NCBI GenBank assembly: GCA_907164885.2
Contig: OU015495.1
Location: 1,516,230-1,580,229, forward strand
Length of the DNA: 64,000 nt
From: Dolomedes plantarius
Lineage: Eukaryota; Arthropoda; Arachnida; Araneae; Dolomedidae
Direction: 5' to 3'
Position 1 is the first letter of the stretch, and each line of letters begins with the position of its first letter. A program made the position numbers and the translations under genes. Shown here piece by piece: positions 1 through 9,262 of this stretch. The notes below the pieces were generated by a model. That model saw nothing but the letters and a program-made list of their open reading frames with translations, was not told where the DNA came from and did not search any database.

Positions 1-726
1 GGCAAAGTTAACAAAACGTGGTCAGCGATTTATAATTACAAAATTTGTGAAATCCACGTTTGAGTGCTGTAAAAGTTTCTGCAGAATTTAATGAAACATT
101 TTCTACTTCAATTTCACCTGAAACTGTTCGACGAGTTCTCAGAGCAGCTGGATTACATGGGCATTCTGCCCGTAGAAATTTTTTTGCGAGTGAGAAAAAC
201 AGAAAGCTTAGGCTTTCCTTAGCACTATCAATGATAAATAAGCCCCAAATGTATTGGAATAATGTTTTATTTGCCGATGAAAGCAAGTTTAACATTTTTG
301 GATACGATGGGCGTATAATTGTATGGAGAAGAAAAAATGAGGAACTTATGCCAAGAACTTAGTAGGAACAGTTAAGCATGGCGGTGGTGTCCTTGTGTGG
401 GGGTGCATGTCAGCATCAGGACTAGGTAATTTGGTATTTATTGATGGCATAATGAATCATGCTGTTTATATAAGTATTTTAAGAGACAATTTAAAATCAT
501 CAGCCTAAAATTTGGGTATTGGAAACAACTTTGTTTTTCATCAAGATAACGATCCTAAGCACACGGCTTTCAACGTTCGCCTCTGGTGTCTCTATAATTG
601 TCCACAAGTTTTGAAAACACCACCTCAATCGCCAGATTTAAACCCAATAGAACATATTTGAAGAGAACTGGAGGTTCGAGTACGAAAATACGACATTCTT
701 ACGAAAAGCGAACTAAAAACAATTAT
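1..726 (+). pseudogene. Tc1-like transposase, N-terminal and catalytic part, broken
   Basis: Translation gives a Tc1/DDE transposase in pieces. A frame at 60-362 covers the end of the DNA-binding region and the first catalytic aspartate (FADESKF). A second stretch carries VLVWGCMSASGLGNLVF, and then QDNDPKHTA with the second aspartate. The last part reads SPDLNPIEH with the catalytic Glu, 34 residues after the second Asp, the usual DD34E spacing. In-frame stops occur at about 507 and 659, and the frame changes near 355. The start lies beyond the window. It cannot make a working enzyme. Confidence 0.88.
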
Positions 727-945
727 TGTCGTGGCCGACTGTTGTGTGTGTGTTAATCAATGCTCTTTATCATATTTCTCATACATTTAATCAAATTCTA
801 TGGTACATCTATATACAACACGACACTGACAAGAAACATAGTTACAGAGTGAAAGCGAAACTTTCCGCGCTTCCCTATTCCGCGTACTCTCTCGGTCACA
901 GTTAAACTGTCCATGGACGTTAGCAGTTAGAGTTAATACACTACA
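727..945 (-). repeat. 3' LTR of the gypsy element
   Basis: 219 bp, reading TGTCGTGGCC at the left and CACTACA at the right on the plus strand. It is identical to 5214-5432. Because the element runs on the minus strand, this is the downstream LTR, carrying the termination and polyadenylation function. The left flank is ATTAT. Confidence 0.95.
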
Positions 946-960
946 TCTCCTCCCCCTTTA
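946..960 (-). promoter_or_regulatory. Polypurine tract for plus-strand priming
   Basis: On the minus strand this reads AAAGGGGGAGGAGA directly before the 3' LTR, the position and composition of a polypurine tract that primes plus-strand DNA synthesis in LTR elements. It lies just after the Gag-Pol stop codon. Confidence 0.85.
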
Positions 961-3900
961 TTAAAGATCAAGTCTCTGGGGTGGTCTTCGGATTCTTCCA
1001 GAGCGTCTAGGCACATGGCTTGGGATGTCGCGCACTGGTGGTGTACTAGACTGGCTTGAAGGTGTACTGGTTTGAGTCGATGACGGTTTTGAGTGCACTG
1101 GTGATGAGTCCTGAACAGGGATATCAGCTGATGACACTGCTGGTGAAGCTGGAACTTCAGCCTTTTTATTTGGGCCCTGATGAGAGGTAGGACTATCACC
1201 GTGCTGGACTTCTGAGGCATTCTCAGTAAAATTTCCAGTAGGGAACCTACGAAATACATTTCGTACGGAATCACTTTCTTGCACTTTATTCCCCACTGAA
1301 CGAATTTGATCAACATGCCTTCTCACTAGTATGCCCTGAACATCAATGGTATAGTGGAGAACACCGTCTTGATTTACAACTTGTCCAAACTTCCATTTTG
1401 AATTAGTTGCTCGGTAATCTCTGACTGCCACAGAATCACCAATATTGAATTTTCTATCTTGAAATTCAAATACACCCTTTCTTACCCTTTCCTGGATTCT
1501 TGATTTTAAGTCAGGCAAAAGTAAATCAAGCCTTGTTCTAATATCACGTTTTAAGAATAGCATGGATGGACTGTGCATTGTCGTAACGTTTGGAGCTTTC
1601 CTGTATTGCAATAAAAATGTACTTAGTTTCTGTTCTATACTACCATCATAATTTTGCATTGCTCTCAGTGATTGCTTCAGTGTATACACATAGCGTTCGG
1701 CTTGACCATTGCTCGACGGCTTGAATGGTGCGCTAGTTTTGTGTTTTATGCCATTATTCAGCATAAATCTCTGAAATTCGTAAGACGAAAACTGTGGTCC
1801 GTTGTCACTTACTAGTACCACTGGCAACCCAAATCTCGCAAAGCAGTCTCTGAGACACTCGATGGTTTTGTTTGTTGTGGTTTTCTTCATCGGATAAACT
1901 TCCAACCATTTGGAATGTGCATCCACTATTAACAGGAACATATATTCAAATATAGGACCAGCAAAATCCACATGCACACGCTCCCAGGGCGTACTCGGGT
2001 ATTCCCAATGATGGACTTTCACTTTCGCAGGATCAGCTTTATGTCTGGCACAGTCAACACAATTTCTTGCAGCTTCTTCGATGTCTTTATCGATGTTTTT
2101 CCAATAAACGAACGACCTGGCAATCGCCTTCATCTTAACCATACCCAGATGCCCTTGGTGCAACTCTTCTAAGACATTTTTCTGGTATCTCTTTGGAATA
2201 CAAACTCTCTGCCCGTACATAATACATCCATCTTCTATGGTATATTGGGCTTCTCTCCCTTCTAAATTTTGGCCCTTCCTCAAGGCTTCCAAAAGTAGAC
2301 CCAATTCCTCATCCTTCCCTGTTGCTTCCCGCAAATCCTTTGAAGTGATAGGTAGGGTTTCAATTTGCGACATCTGGAACATTGTAATGTCGTCTTTAAC
2401 TTCTAATTCTTCTGAAGTTTTGGGAAATCGAGAGAGAAAATCTGCATTCCCGTGGTCTTTAGTATTTCGATAAACTATGTCAAACTGGAAAGACTGCAAG
2501 GTTAGTGCATAATGTAAAAGTCTGGTAGCTGTTAGTATTGGGAGTCCTCGCTTTGATCCAAATATTGCAACTAACGGTTTATGATCGGTTATCAAGGTGA
2601 ATCTTCTGCCTTTTAAATACAAATAAAATTTCTTTACTGCCCATACTATTGCAAGAGCTTCTTTGTCAATTTGGGAGTATTTCTGTTCTGTTTTCGTTAA
2701 AGTCTTTGATGCAAAGGCTATTGGTCTTTCTGTTCCATCTGGCAGTAGGTGAGATAACACACAACCTACACCAACTGGTGAAGCATCAGTTGCCAGCAAT
2801 AGAGGTAAGTTTGGTTCATAATGAACCAGCACTCTAGGTGAACAGATTTCTTTTTTTATTTGATCAAAAGCATCCTGACAACCCCTAGACCAATTAAATT
2901 TGATTCCCTTTTTAGTTAAGTTATTTAGAGGATTTGCTATAGTAGCCAAATTTGGACAGAATTTCCCATAGAAATTTACCAATCCCAAAAAACTCTTTAC
3001 TTCCTGTACATCCTTAGGTACCGGGGCTTTCACAATAGCAGAAATTTTCTCATCAGTTTTGTGTAATCCATTAGAATCAATTTTATGTCCCAGAAAATTA
3101 ATCTCATTTTGAAAAAACTGACTTTTACTTAAATTGAGTTTTAGGCCATGTTCTTTACACTTTTTGAAAAAAATTTCTAAAGCTTTAAAATGTGAACTTT
3201 CGTCAACTCCGGTGATTCTCGCATCATCCATAAATACCTTAACACCGTCTATGCCATGAAACAACCCATCAACATAGCGCTGCCAAATGGCAGGTGCTCC
3301 ATTTAACCCATACATCAGCCTTTTACAGATAAACAATCCTTTATGCGTGTTAATTGTTAACAATTTTTGACTTTCAGGATGAACTTGCATTTGCAAATAT
3401 GCATGTTTGAAGTCTATTTTTGAAAATTGTTTTCCCCCATTCAAGCTTGTGAATATTTCTTCGAGTCTTGGTAAGGGGTGCTGAGGTACAATTAAATTTG
3501 GATTTAGGGTAACTGAATAATCCGCACATAGACGTATGCTACCATCCGGCTTAACAATTGGTACCACAGGCGTAGCCCATTCCGAACTTTCTACCTTTTC
3601 TATGATGCCCTCTTTTTCTAGTCTTTCGATTTCGTTTTCGACTCGACTTTTTAGAGCAAAGGGTACCGTTCTAAACCTACAAAATTTTGGTTTGACATTT
3701 GGTTTCAATTCCAACTGAACTTCATGGTTGTTTATTTCCCCAAGTTTGTTATCAAAAATTTCTTTATATTCCTCCAAAAGTTTATTTAAGTTCACTTTCG
3801 TTTCCACTTTTAATGTTTTGATGGCATTCCAATCAAGATTTATCTTATAAAGCCATTCGCGACCTAGAATCGTATCCAAGTTTTCCTTTACAATGTACAA

Positions 3901-5079
3901 GTTCAAATTCAAAGTTTGATTTTTATATTCTACTTTCACAGTGACATACCCCATGGGTACCAATGAGTCACCTTTATAAGTTCGAAAAACTAAGTTAGTA
4001 GGTTGAATTTTCTTATTTGAAATTTCCCTGAAATTTCTTATACTCATTACGCTTACCGTTCCCCCCGTATCTAATTCCATTACACAGTTTTTATTCTCAA
4101 TTTTTAAACTGATCATTATTGGAGGTCGTTTCGGTTTTTCCTCACGTAATGTACCTTCATCAGAATTCAATTTATACAACGGAACTTGGTTTTGGTTTTG
4201 ATTAACCTCATTTAAATTTACCTGTTTTTGTTTCACAGAAGTGGCATTAGCTTTCTTTGCAAAAAAACATGCCTTTTGGATATGCCCGATCTTCGAACAA
4301 AAATTGCATTTACTAGAAATAAATTTACAATTTTGTTTATTATGGTTTGTACCTGTGCACCGCGTACAAAAGTCACCTTTCTTCTGCTTTTCCACAAAAT
4401 TTTGTTTCTTGTTTGATTTCATGTAAGGTTTATTTTTTTTCCCTACATTTATTACATTGATTCCAGAAGAACGACCCATAACATCATTTGCCCCTCTAAA
4501 TGCCTTTTCCATAGCTAACGCAATTTGCAAAGTTTTCTCTAGATCAATATTATCCTCTTCAAATAATCTATCTAAAATTGCCTTATCTTTTAAGCCGCTA
4601 ACAAACACATCGCGTAACATAATATTCAACATATTATTATCATAGTCACAATTTATTGCAAGTACTCTGAGTTCCGCTATGTAGTTATTTATACTTTCCC
4701 CCTCATTCTGTTTACGATTAAGAAATTTATGGCGGGAAGGGATAATTAAAGGTTTAGGAGTCAAATGTTTTTTAAGAACATCTTTTAATTTCTCTAAACT
4801 TTGGTCAGAAGGGATGTCAGGAGCCAGCAGATTTTTTAGCAATTGATATAACTTCGGACTAAGTGATGAAATAAAAACTTTAGCCCTTTTATCAACCGTT
4901 ACTTGTTGCACATCAAGGTATGTTTCAAAACGTTCAATAAAACTATCGAAGTTTTCATATTCTTCATTGAACTTCTCAAACTGTACGGTAACTTTATTAT
5001 GAGAACCGTTTTCTTTATTTTGCAAAGCTCGAATCAGTTCCTGATTCTGACGCAATAATTCAGCAATTTGCTGCTCCAT
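961..5079 (-). CDS. Gag-Pol polyprotein of a Ty3/gypsy element (1372 aa)
   Basis: A single ATG-initiated frame encodes Gag and Pol together, with no frameshift or stop. Visible in order: a coiled N-terminus and Gag; two CCHC zinc knuckles (about 237-250 and 258-271, both CX2CX4HX4C); aspartic protease with DTG near 336; reverse transcriptase with FMDD near 618; RNase H with ATDAS near 764 and TDHKP near 832; an integrase zinc domain (HX...H...CVDC, about 974-1010); and the integrase DDE core with aspartates near 1037 and 1092 and glutamate near 1127. Beyond it lie a GPY/F-like region and a basic Pro/Ser-rich tail. The polyprotein would be cut by its own protease; RT and RNase H copy the RNA and integrase inserts the DNA. 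Ala-Arg after the RT aspartates is unusual, since Ile/Val-Leu is commoner. All catalytic acids I can check are present. Confidence 0.96.
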   Translation of the reverse strand: MEQQIAELLRQNQELIRALQNKENGSHNKVTVQFEKFNEEYENFDSFIERFETYLDVQQVTVDKRAKVFISSLSPKLYQLLKNLLAPDIPSDQSLEKLKDVLKKHLTPKPLIIPSRHKFLNRKQNEGESINNYIAELRVLAINCDYDNNMLNIMLRDVFVSGLKDKAILDRLFEEDNIDLEKTLQIALAMEKAFRGANDVMGRSSGINVINVGKKNKPYMKSNKKQNFVEKQKKGDFCTRCTGTNHNKQNCKFISSKCNFCSKIGHIQKACFFAKKANATSVKQKQVNLNEVNQNQNQVPLYKLNSDEGTLREEKPKRPPIMISLKIENKNCVMELDTGGTVSVMSIRNFREISNKKIQPTNLVFRTYKGDSLVPMGYVTVKVEYKNQTLNLNLYIVKENLDTILGREWLYKINLDWNAIKTLKVETKVNLNKLLEEYKEIFDNKLGEINNHEVQLELKPNVKPKFCRFRTVPFALKSRVENEIERLEKEGIIEKVESSEWATPVVPIVKPDGSIRLCADYSVTLNPNLIVPQHPLPRLEEIFTSLNGGKQFSKIDFKHAYLQMQVHPESQKLLTINTHKGLFICKRLMYGLNGAPAIWQRYVDGLFHGIDGVKVFMDDARITGVDESSHFKALEIFFKKCKEHGLKLNLSKSQFFQNEINFLGHKIDSNGLHKTDEKISAIVKAPVPKDVQEVKSFLGLVNFYGKFCPNLATIANPLNNLTKKGIKFNWSRGCQDAFDQIKKEICSPRVLVHYEPNLPLLLATDASPVGVGCVLSHLLPDGTERPIAFASKTLTKTEQKYSQIDKEALAIVWAVKKFYLYLKGRRFTLITDHKPLVAIFGSKRGLPILTATRLLHYALTLQSFQFDIVYRNTKDHGNADFLSRFPKTSEELEVKDDITMFQMSQIETLPITSKDLREATGKDEELGLLLEALRKGQNLEGREAQYTIEDGCIMYGQRVCIPKRYQKNVLEELHQGHLGMVKMKAIARSFVYWKNIDKDIEEAARNCVDCARHKADPAKVKVHHWEYPSTPWERVHVDFAGPIFEYMFLLIVDAHSKWLEVYPMKKTTTNKTIECLRDCFARFGLPVVLVSDNGPQFSSYEFQRFMLNNGIKHKTSAPFKPSSNGQAERYVYTLKQSLRAMQNYDGSIEQKLSTFLLQYRKAPNVTTMHSPSMLFLKRDIRTRLDLLLPDLKSRIQERVRKGVFEFQDRKFNIGDSVAVRDYRATNSKWKFGQVVNQDGVLHYTIDVQGILVRRHVDQIRSVGNKVQESDSVRNVFRRFPTGNFTENASEVQHGDSPTSHQGPNKKAEVPASPAVSSADIPVQDSSPVHSKPSSTQTSTPSSQSSTPPVRDIPSHVPRRSGRIRRPPQRLDL

Positions 5080-5190
5080 TTTCTCCTCTGATCAAAAAGA
5101 TAAACAACTTTTACCTTGAGCCGTCTTCGGGTTTTTTTACCCTATCCTTTGGAAGAACACTGTTTCGATTTTACCGAATCAACAGGCTTC

Positions 5191-5210
5191 GGATCCCGTG
5201 CTCGTCGCCA
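5191..5210 (-). promoter_or_regulatory. Primer binding site, tRNA-Ser-like
   Basis: Three bases inside the 5' LTR, the minus strand reads TGGCGACGAGCACGGG, starting with the TGG that pairs with a tRNA CCA end. The plus-strand form ends CTCGTCGCCA, which from memory matches the 3' end of animal tRNA-Ser of the GCU/AGC type, with a few mismatches further in. The tRNA identity should be tested against the host tRNA set. Confidence 0.7.
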
Positions 5211-5213
5211 GTC

Positions 5214-5432
5214 TGTCGTGGCCGACTGTTGTGTGTGTGTTAATCAATGCTCTTTATCATATTTCTCATACATTTAATCAAATTCTATGGTACATCTATA
5301 TACAACACGACACTGACAAGAAACATAGTTACAGAGTGAAAGCGAAACTTTCCGCGCTTCCCTATTCCGCGTACTCTCTCGGTCACAGTTAAACTGTCCA
5401 TGGACGTTAGCAGTTAGAGTTAATACACTACA
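5214..5432 (-). repeat. 5' LTR of the gypsy element
   Basis: 219 bp, identical to 727-945. As the upstream LTR on the minus strand it should carry the promoter. I see no strong TATA box; the stretch CTATATACAACAC is the nearest candidate. The right flank is the ATTAT target duplication. Confidence 0.95.
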
Positions 5433-5549
5433 ATTATGATGGAAGAATGGATGAACATTGATGCAGAAATTACAAAAGAACTAGTGCAATCTATTCCCAG
5501 ACGTTTAAAATCTGTTGTGGATGCTAAAAGATATCCTACTAAATATTAA
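5433..5549 (+). pseudogene. Tc1-like transposase, C-terminal tail after the gypsy insertion
   Basis: This is the continuation of the broken transposase at 1-726 beyond the retrotransposon. It reads MMEEWMNIDAEITKE and ends YPTKY before TAA. The tail overlaps the start of the right terminal inverted repeat, as in copy B, where the same stop has been lost. The first five bases, ATTAT, are the duplicated target site of the gypsy insertion. Confidence 0.85.
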
Positions 5550-5822
5550 TTTAACGAAAAATTAGAATATTTCCTAATATGTAGAGATTTTTTACAAGTG
5601 TACGATGACTTTTGTGAGATAAAGTTTTTACTACTTTTTGATTATTGGTTTCTTAAAAATAAAGTTTTACTATGTTTTTAAAATATTTCATGTAGTTTTT
5701 TTAAGAATAGATTATAGATCTTATTATTAAATACCCATTCTGAAATATTCATTTTAATTAATGGATAGACCCCTATTTCATTGAAAATTGTAAGTGTACG
5801 AACATTTTTGGGAGCCACTGTA

Positions 5823-6101
5823 TATATTTCACAAATTTACCTTCATAGTGTTTTATATTACGAAGATAGTCGCAAGATATACTGCACATTCATAATGATT
5901 TATGTTACGACGATAAATACAAGAGATACGAAGTCATTTCTAGCTATGATTGGCTTCACTAGATGGCGCTCGCAATCTATCTCCTTGTGATTCTTTGAAG
6001 TCGTCTGTGTTATTTTATAAAAGTAAAAAATCATTTATTTATTTTAAATTATTGTTGGTTAATTGTTGTCAAGTCGATCAACAGTCAGATATTTTGAAGT
6101 A
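5823..6101. other. Unassigned AT-rich spacer
   Basis: No coding potential, repeat end or RNA gene that I can recognise lies between the Tc1 copy A and the next element. It ends in the TA that flanks the Tigger-like element. Confidence 0.6.
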
Positions 6102-6365
6102 CAGGTAAGCCTCCTATAACACGGTAGATAGGTTCCTTAAAAATGCCGTGATGTGTGAAACTGTGTTATATGAGACCCAGAGCCGGTACAAAAAGGCGGG
6201 GGGGGGGGGGTTACGTTCCGGAAACTTATTAAAACAAACATTTTTTTAAAATTCCATATAAGGAACTTAATTTTTATCAAAAATATCAATGTATGCATAA
6301 CACAAAACGAAAAGAAACAAAAAAAAACATTTTCATTTAATGCGACCTTAATTTAATATATTTCT

Positions 6366-6650
6366 TCCTCATCACTACTCAGTACGATCAAACGAGAATG
6401 TTTTTTTCGATTGAACGATATCGCCTTCACTTTCAGAACCCTTTTCTTCATTTAGATTTTTTGCACCTTCTATACTCTTTAAAAAATCTGAAATTTTGGT
6501 TTGTTTGCTGTTTCTTACAAGGTCATTGTAGATTCACGATATGGAGATAGACAATTTTGCAGCTCCCTTTTGAGTTTTTGGCTTCTTTCAGCGGAAGGGT
6601 CTGCATTCAGGAAAAATGATTCAAGATTTTCAGCTAAGCTTAGGCCTTCT
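6366..6650 (-). pseudogene. Tigger-like transposase C-terminal remnant
   Basis: Translating the minus strand in shifting frames gives a stretch reading SLAENLESFFLNADPSAERS, then a segment like KQTKISDFLK and an acidic Ser/Glu-rich tail. Tigger/CENP-B-like transposases often end with a KQTT-type motif before FF, so I read this as their C-terminus. Stops and frameshifts are present and no catalytic domain remains. Confidence 0.5.
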
Positions 6651-6831
6651 TGTAATTTTATAGAGTTATAAATGAATAAATTTTAATTTGTTTATACATT
6701 TTCATGTAAAGCCATAGTATATAAAGTTCATAATTCCTTCCCGTCATTATTTTAAGGTAATTCAGTTTTTAAATGTGCTAAACAAAAATCATGTTAATTA
6801 ATGCTATAGAAGTACAGTGTTGTACAAATGA

Positions 6832-8395
6832 CAGGGCCGTTCCTAGGGTAGCTGCCGTCCGTGTGCGAGAATAATTTTGCCCCTCCCCTCATACCGTATG
6901 GATTAATTGAAATTTCTCCGAAATATTTTTACCTTAAATGAAACAACGAATTACGGAAAATATTATAAATTCAGTTTATTTTTTAATTTTACAACCTAAC
7001 ATAATAATTATTAATGTATCGATATAATAACCAAATGAATACGTTATATTAAATACATACAACACATATCTATTAATACATATACTTAATAAGTCAGTCA
7101 AAAAGCTTAAATAATCTTTGCTTTTTCTTGCCCTTTTTAATGCAAATTCTGTTATAATATCTGATACATCTATATCTTCCGAAATGTCCTTTCGATACTA
7201 ATAATAGATAAGACTGAAAGCCTTTATTGTCCCATTGTTGATCTCAAATTTTTTATTACTTTAGGTTTTGAAAAGCTTCTTTCCCCGCTAGCCACAGTCA
7301 CAGGTAATGTTAAAAAAATTCGTATGGCAATCACTAAATTTGGAAAAAGATAGATGAGGTTATTTGTAAATAGGTATTGTATCACATTTAACGCGTTCAT
7401 TTCAGGGGAAATGTAGGATGCAACGTTGCCAATTTCATCGCATAAATAAATCTTCAGCTATAATATATTTTTCATTTTTAAATGGATCGTGTAACATACT
7501 TTCCACAGATTTACATTTTGTAGACCTATTTGATTTATCTGTTTTAAGGAAATTATTTAGGTCGTTGAGAAAATTGAAAACTGTGTGATGTTGTTTTATT
7601 TGTTCGAGCCTTCATTCTATTTTTGATAATGCAGTGTCCAATATTACAAAGTAAAAATTAATTTTGAATTGGTCGTCTAGATTTTTTGGAGCCTCATCTT
7701 TACATTCGTAGTAAAATAAAAAAAAAATTGTGATGGGTCTAACAACATTAACCAGAGGAAATGAAGGGTCACAATCGATGGTCGCAATCGAAAACAGATA
7801 TCAAACCATAAATGTATTATTTCAATTTCTAACCGCTAACCGCGCAAAGGAAAAAAATATCATCAAGTTTACTTACCTATAAAATATTTTTATTGGTCAG
7901 CAATCACAAAATCGAGCACAAAAATCAGAGACAAAAAGCTTTGTTTTTCAGTTGTTGAGATGGACACGTTCAAAATTAATATAGTGCAAATTATCCCGGT
8001 CCGTGTATTTATAGGCTCAGGGCATAAACGAGTATTTTCCCGCAACCTGACAAAAATCGCCTCCACCGACGCGATGCCGGCGATGCGACGCGATTTGATG
8101 GGATGATGGATTGAAACGTGTTAAAACAAAAACAAACAATGTATTTCCCAACTGGTTGCGACTTGGAGTAGCGTTTTTAAAATCAATGTGTTTTTGTTAA
8201 TTTCCATTTATACTTGTAAAATGCATTTTAACTCTAAGTAGTTACTTAGCATAATGATAACATTTTTATATTGATTATTTTACTAATAAATTAGTTTTAA
8301 AGTTTTTAACCTGGCGGCTGACTTGCTCCCCCCTCCCCTTGACTTGCCGCCCGTGTGCCCCGCACCCCTGGCACTCGCGGGTTGGAACGGCCCTG
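6832..8395 (-). mobile_element. Decayed hAT element (ZMYM1-like) nested in Tigger
   Basis: Termini CAGGGCCGTTCC at the left and the inverted GGAACGGCCCTG at the right. They are flanked by ACAAATGA (6824-6831) and ACAAAGGA (8396-8403), an 8-bp hAT-size duplication with one mismatch. The interior holds a recognisable hAT dimerisation domain on the minus strand. Length is 1564 bp, well below a full autonomous element. The insertion is later than the surrounding Tigger element. Confidence 0.88.
7096..7460 (-). pseudogene. hAT transposase C-terminal dimerisation domain, broken
   Basis: The minus strand reads LPVTVASGERSFSK around 7265-7306, preceded by a MNALNVIQYLFTNNL-like stretch and followed by a LRSTMGQ segment and an ISDI-like region. 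This is the conserved dimerisation region of hAT transposases, of the kind labelled zinc-finger MYM-type 1-like in animal genomes. Several in-frame stops and a lost N-terminal catalytic part make it a pseudogene. In the living family this domain holds the transposase dimer together. Confidence 0.85.
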
Positions 8396-8543
8396 ACAAA
8401 GGATTTCGCAAATTTTTTATTATCGTGTTAAAGCGAAACCGTGTTACAGATTGCAGTGCTATACGAGGGTTCCCGCAATTTATCTTATCGTGTTAGAGCG
8501 AAACCGTGTTGTAAGATGCCGTACTGTAGGAGAGCTACCTGTA

Positions 8544-8866
8544 GTTTAAGACCATGTAAACCTAACAAAAATTTCACAATGATTGTTGTCTTGCATTAAT
8601 AACTTCTCCCCTCAATTGTACATGATTATAAAAAAAATCGTAATTTTTTGTTTTCATGAGAATTGTATTAATTTAAAATGGAGATAAACAATTTCATTTT
8701 TCAAAGTAATATAATTGCAAAAAATTTGTAGGTTTTTTTGAGGAATGAAAAGCATAGGAATGTATTCAGTTCTATGTAATTTGGTAATTTTTATTATAGC
8801 TTTTTATTTTTTTTTTAAATACTAGTCTGCAATCAATGAGAAACTTTCCCGTATGATTCAGCTGTT
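8544..8866. other. Unassigned AT-rich spacer
   Basis: No gene, repeat end or RNA structure recognised. Confidence 0.55.
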
Positions 8867-9262
8867 TATATATCTTTGAAGCCCGGGATAAAGGGTCAAA
8901 AACAGTGATTTTTAGATATTTGTTAGTTTTGATAAAAAAAAAAAACTTTTGACTGGTATAAAAGGCTTAGGTCTATCAATTTTGTATACAAAATTCCATT
9001 TCTTTGAACAAAAGACTAAGTCGAAAAATTTGGGTAAAATTTACACCAAGCAATCTAAAAGGCTTAACTTGTGGCTTTTATACCAATCACAGAACTATTA
9101 TTTCGACTTGAGTCTTTTGTACAAAGAACTGTAATTTTGTATACACATTTGATAGACCTAAGCCTTTTATACTAGTCTAAAGATTTTTTTTTATCAATAC
9201 TAACAAATATCTAAAAATCACAGTTTTTGACTTAAGCCCTTTATACCGGGCTTCAAAGATAT
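8867..9262. repeat. Foldback element, about 390 bp
   Basis: The left arm starts at TATCTTTGAAGCCCGGGATA and the right arm is its inverted counterpart, ending CCGGGCTTCAAAGATA. The arms stay alignable through shared motifs (AGTCAAAAACTGTGATTTTT-like, GGCTTAGGTCTATCAA, TTGTATACAAAAT-like) for well over 150 bp each, with small indels. The short frame inside is a by-product of the palindrome. Most likely a MITE or foldback element; superfamily not identified. Confidence 0.8.

Larger units (their letters stand above)
727..5432 (-). mobile_element. Intact Ty3/gypsy LTR retrotransposon
   Basis: A 4706-bp element bounded by two 219-bp LTRs that I find identical by eye, with TG...CA ends. It is flanked by a 5-bp target duplication, ATTAT (722-726 and 5433-5437). 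Comparison with the uninterrupted Tc1 copy B shows the empty site with a single ATTAT. A primer binding site and polypurine tract sit in the expected places, and one uninterrupted Gag-Pol frame fills the interior. No env-like frame follows pol. LTR identity and an open frame indicate a recent insertion. The domain order PR-RT-RH-IN marks it as Ty3/gypsy. The single frame, the tRNA-Ser-like primer site and the short LTRs suggest the Mag lineage, which is an inference. Confidence 0.95.
1..5820 (+). mobile_element. Tc1-like transposon copy A, cut by window edge and by a gypsy insertion
   Basis: The sequence on both sides of the retrotransposon (1-726 and 5438-5820) matches, in opposite orientation, the complete TA-flanked Tc1 at 18452-20105. 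The left terminal repeat lies outside the window. The right terminal inverted repeat, roughly 5598-5820, ends in GGGAGCCACTG followed by TA, as in the other copy. The element is old: its transposase carries stops and at least one frameshift. The retrotransposon insertion came later and split it after the motif AACAATTAT. Confidence 0.9.
6102..8541 (-). mobile_element. Tigger/pogo-like DNA element hosting a hAT
   Basis: Termini CAGGTAAGCCTCCTATAACA on the left and, on the other strand, CAGGTAGCTCTCCTACAGTA on the right, each next to TA (6100-6101 and 8542-8543). Repeated GTGTTA..CGAAACCGTGTT motifs inside the right end are typical of Tigger termini. The minus strand retains a C-terminal transposase remnant at about 6366-6650. 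The middle, 6832-8395, is a later hAT insertion with its own 8-bp duplication, so the Tigger part is only about 870 bp and has lost most of its transposase. Confidence 0.75.

Noticed and set aside
933..1316. Second open frame overlapping the end of the gypsy pol
   Set aside because: It is antisense-frame shadow of the long Gag-Pol frame on the same strand, with no env-like or other motif.
727..5432. Endogenous retrovirus with env
   Set aside because: No frame after pol inside the LTRs encodes an envelope-like protein; the element is a retrotransposon with Gag-Pol only.
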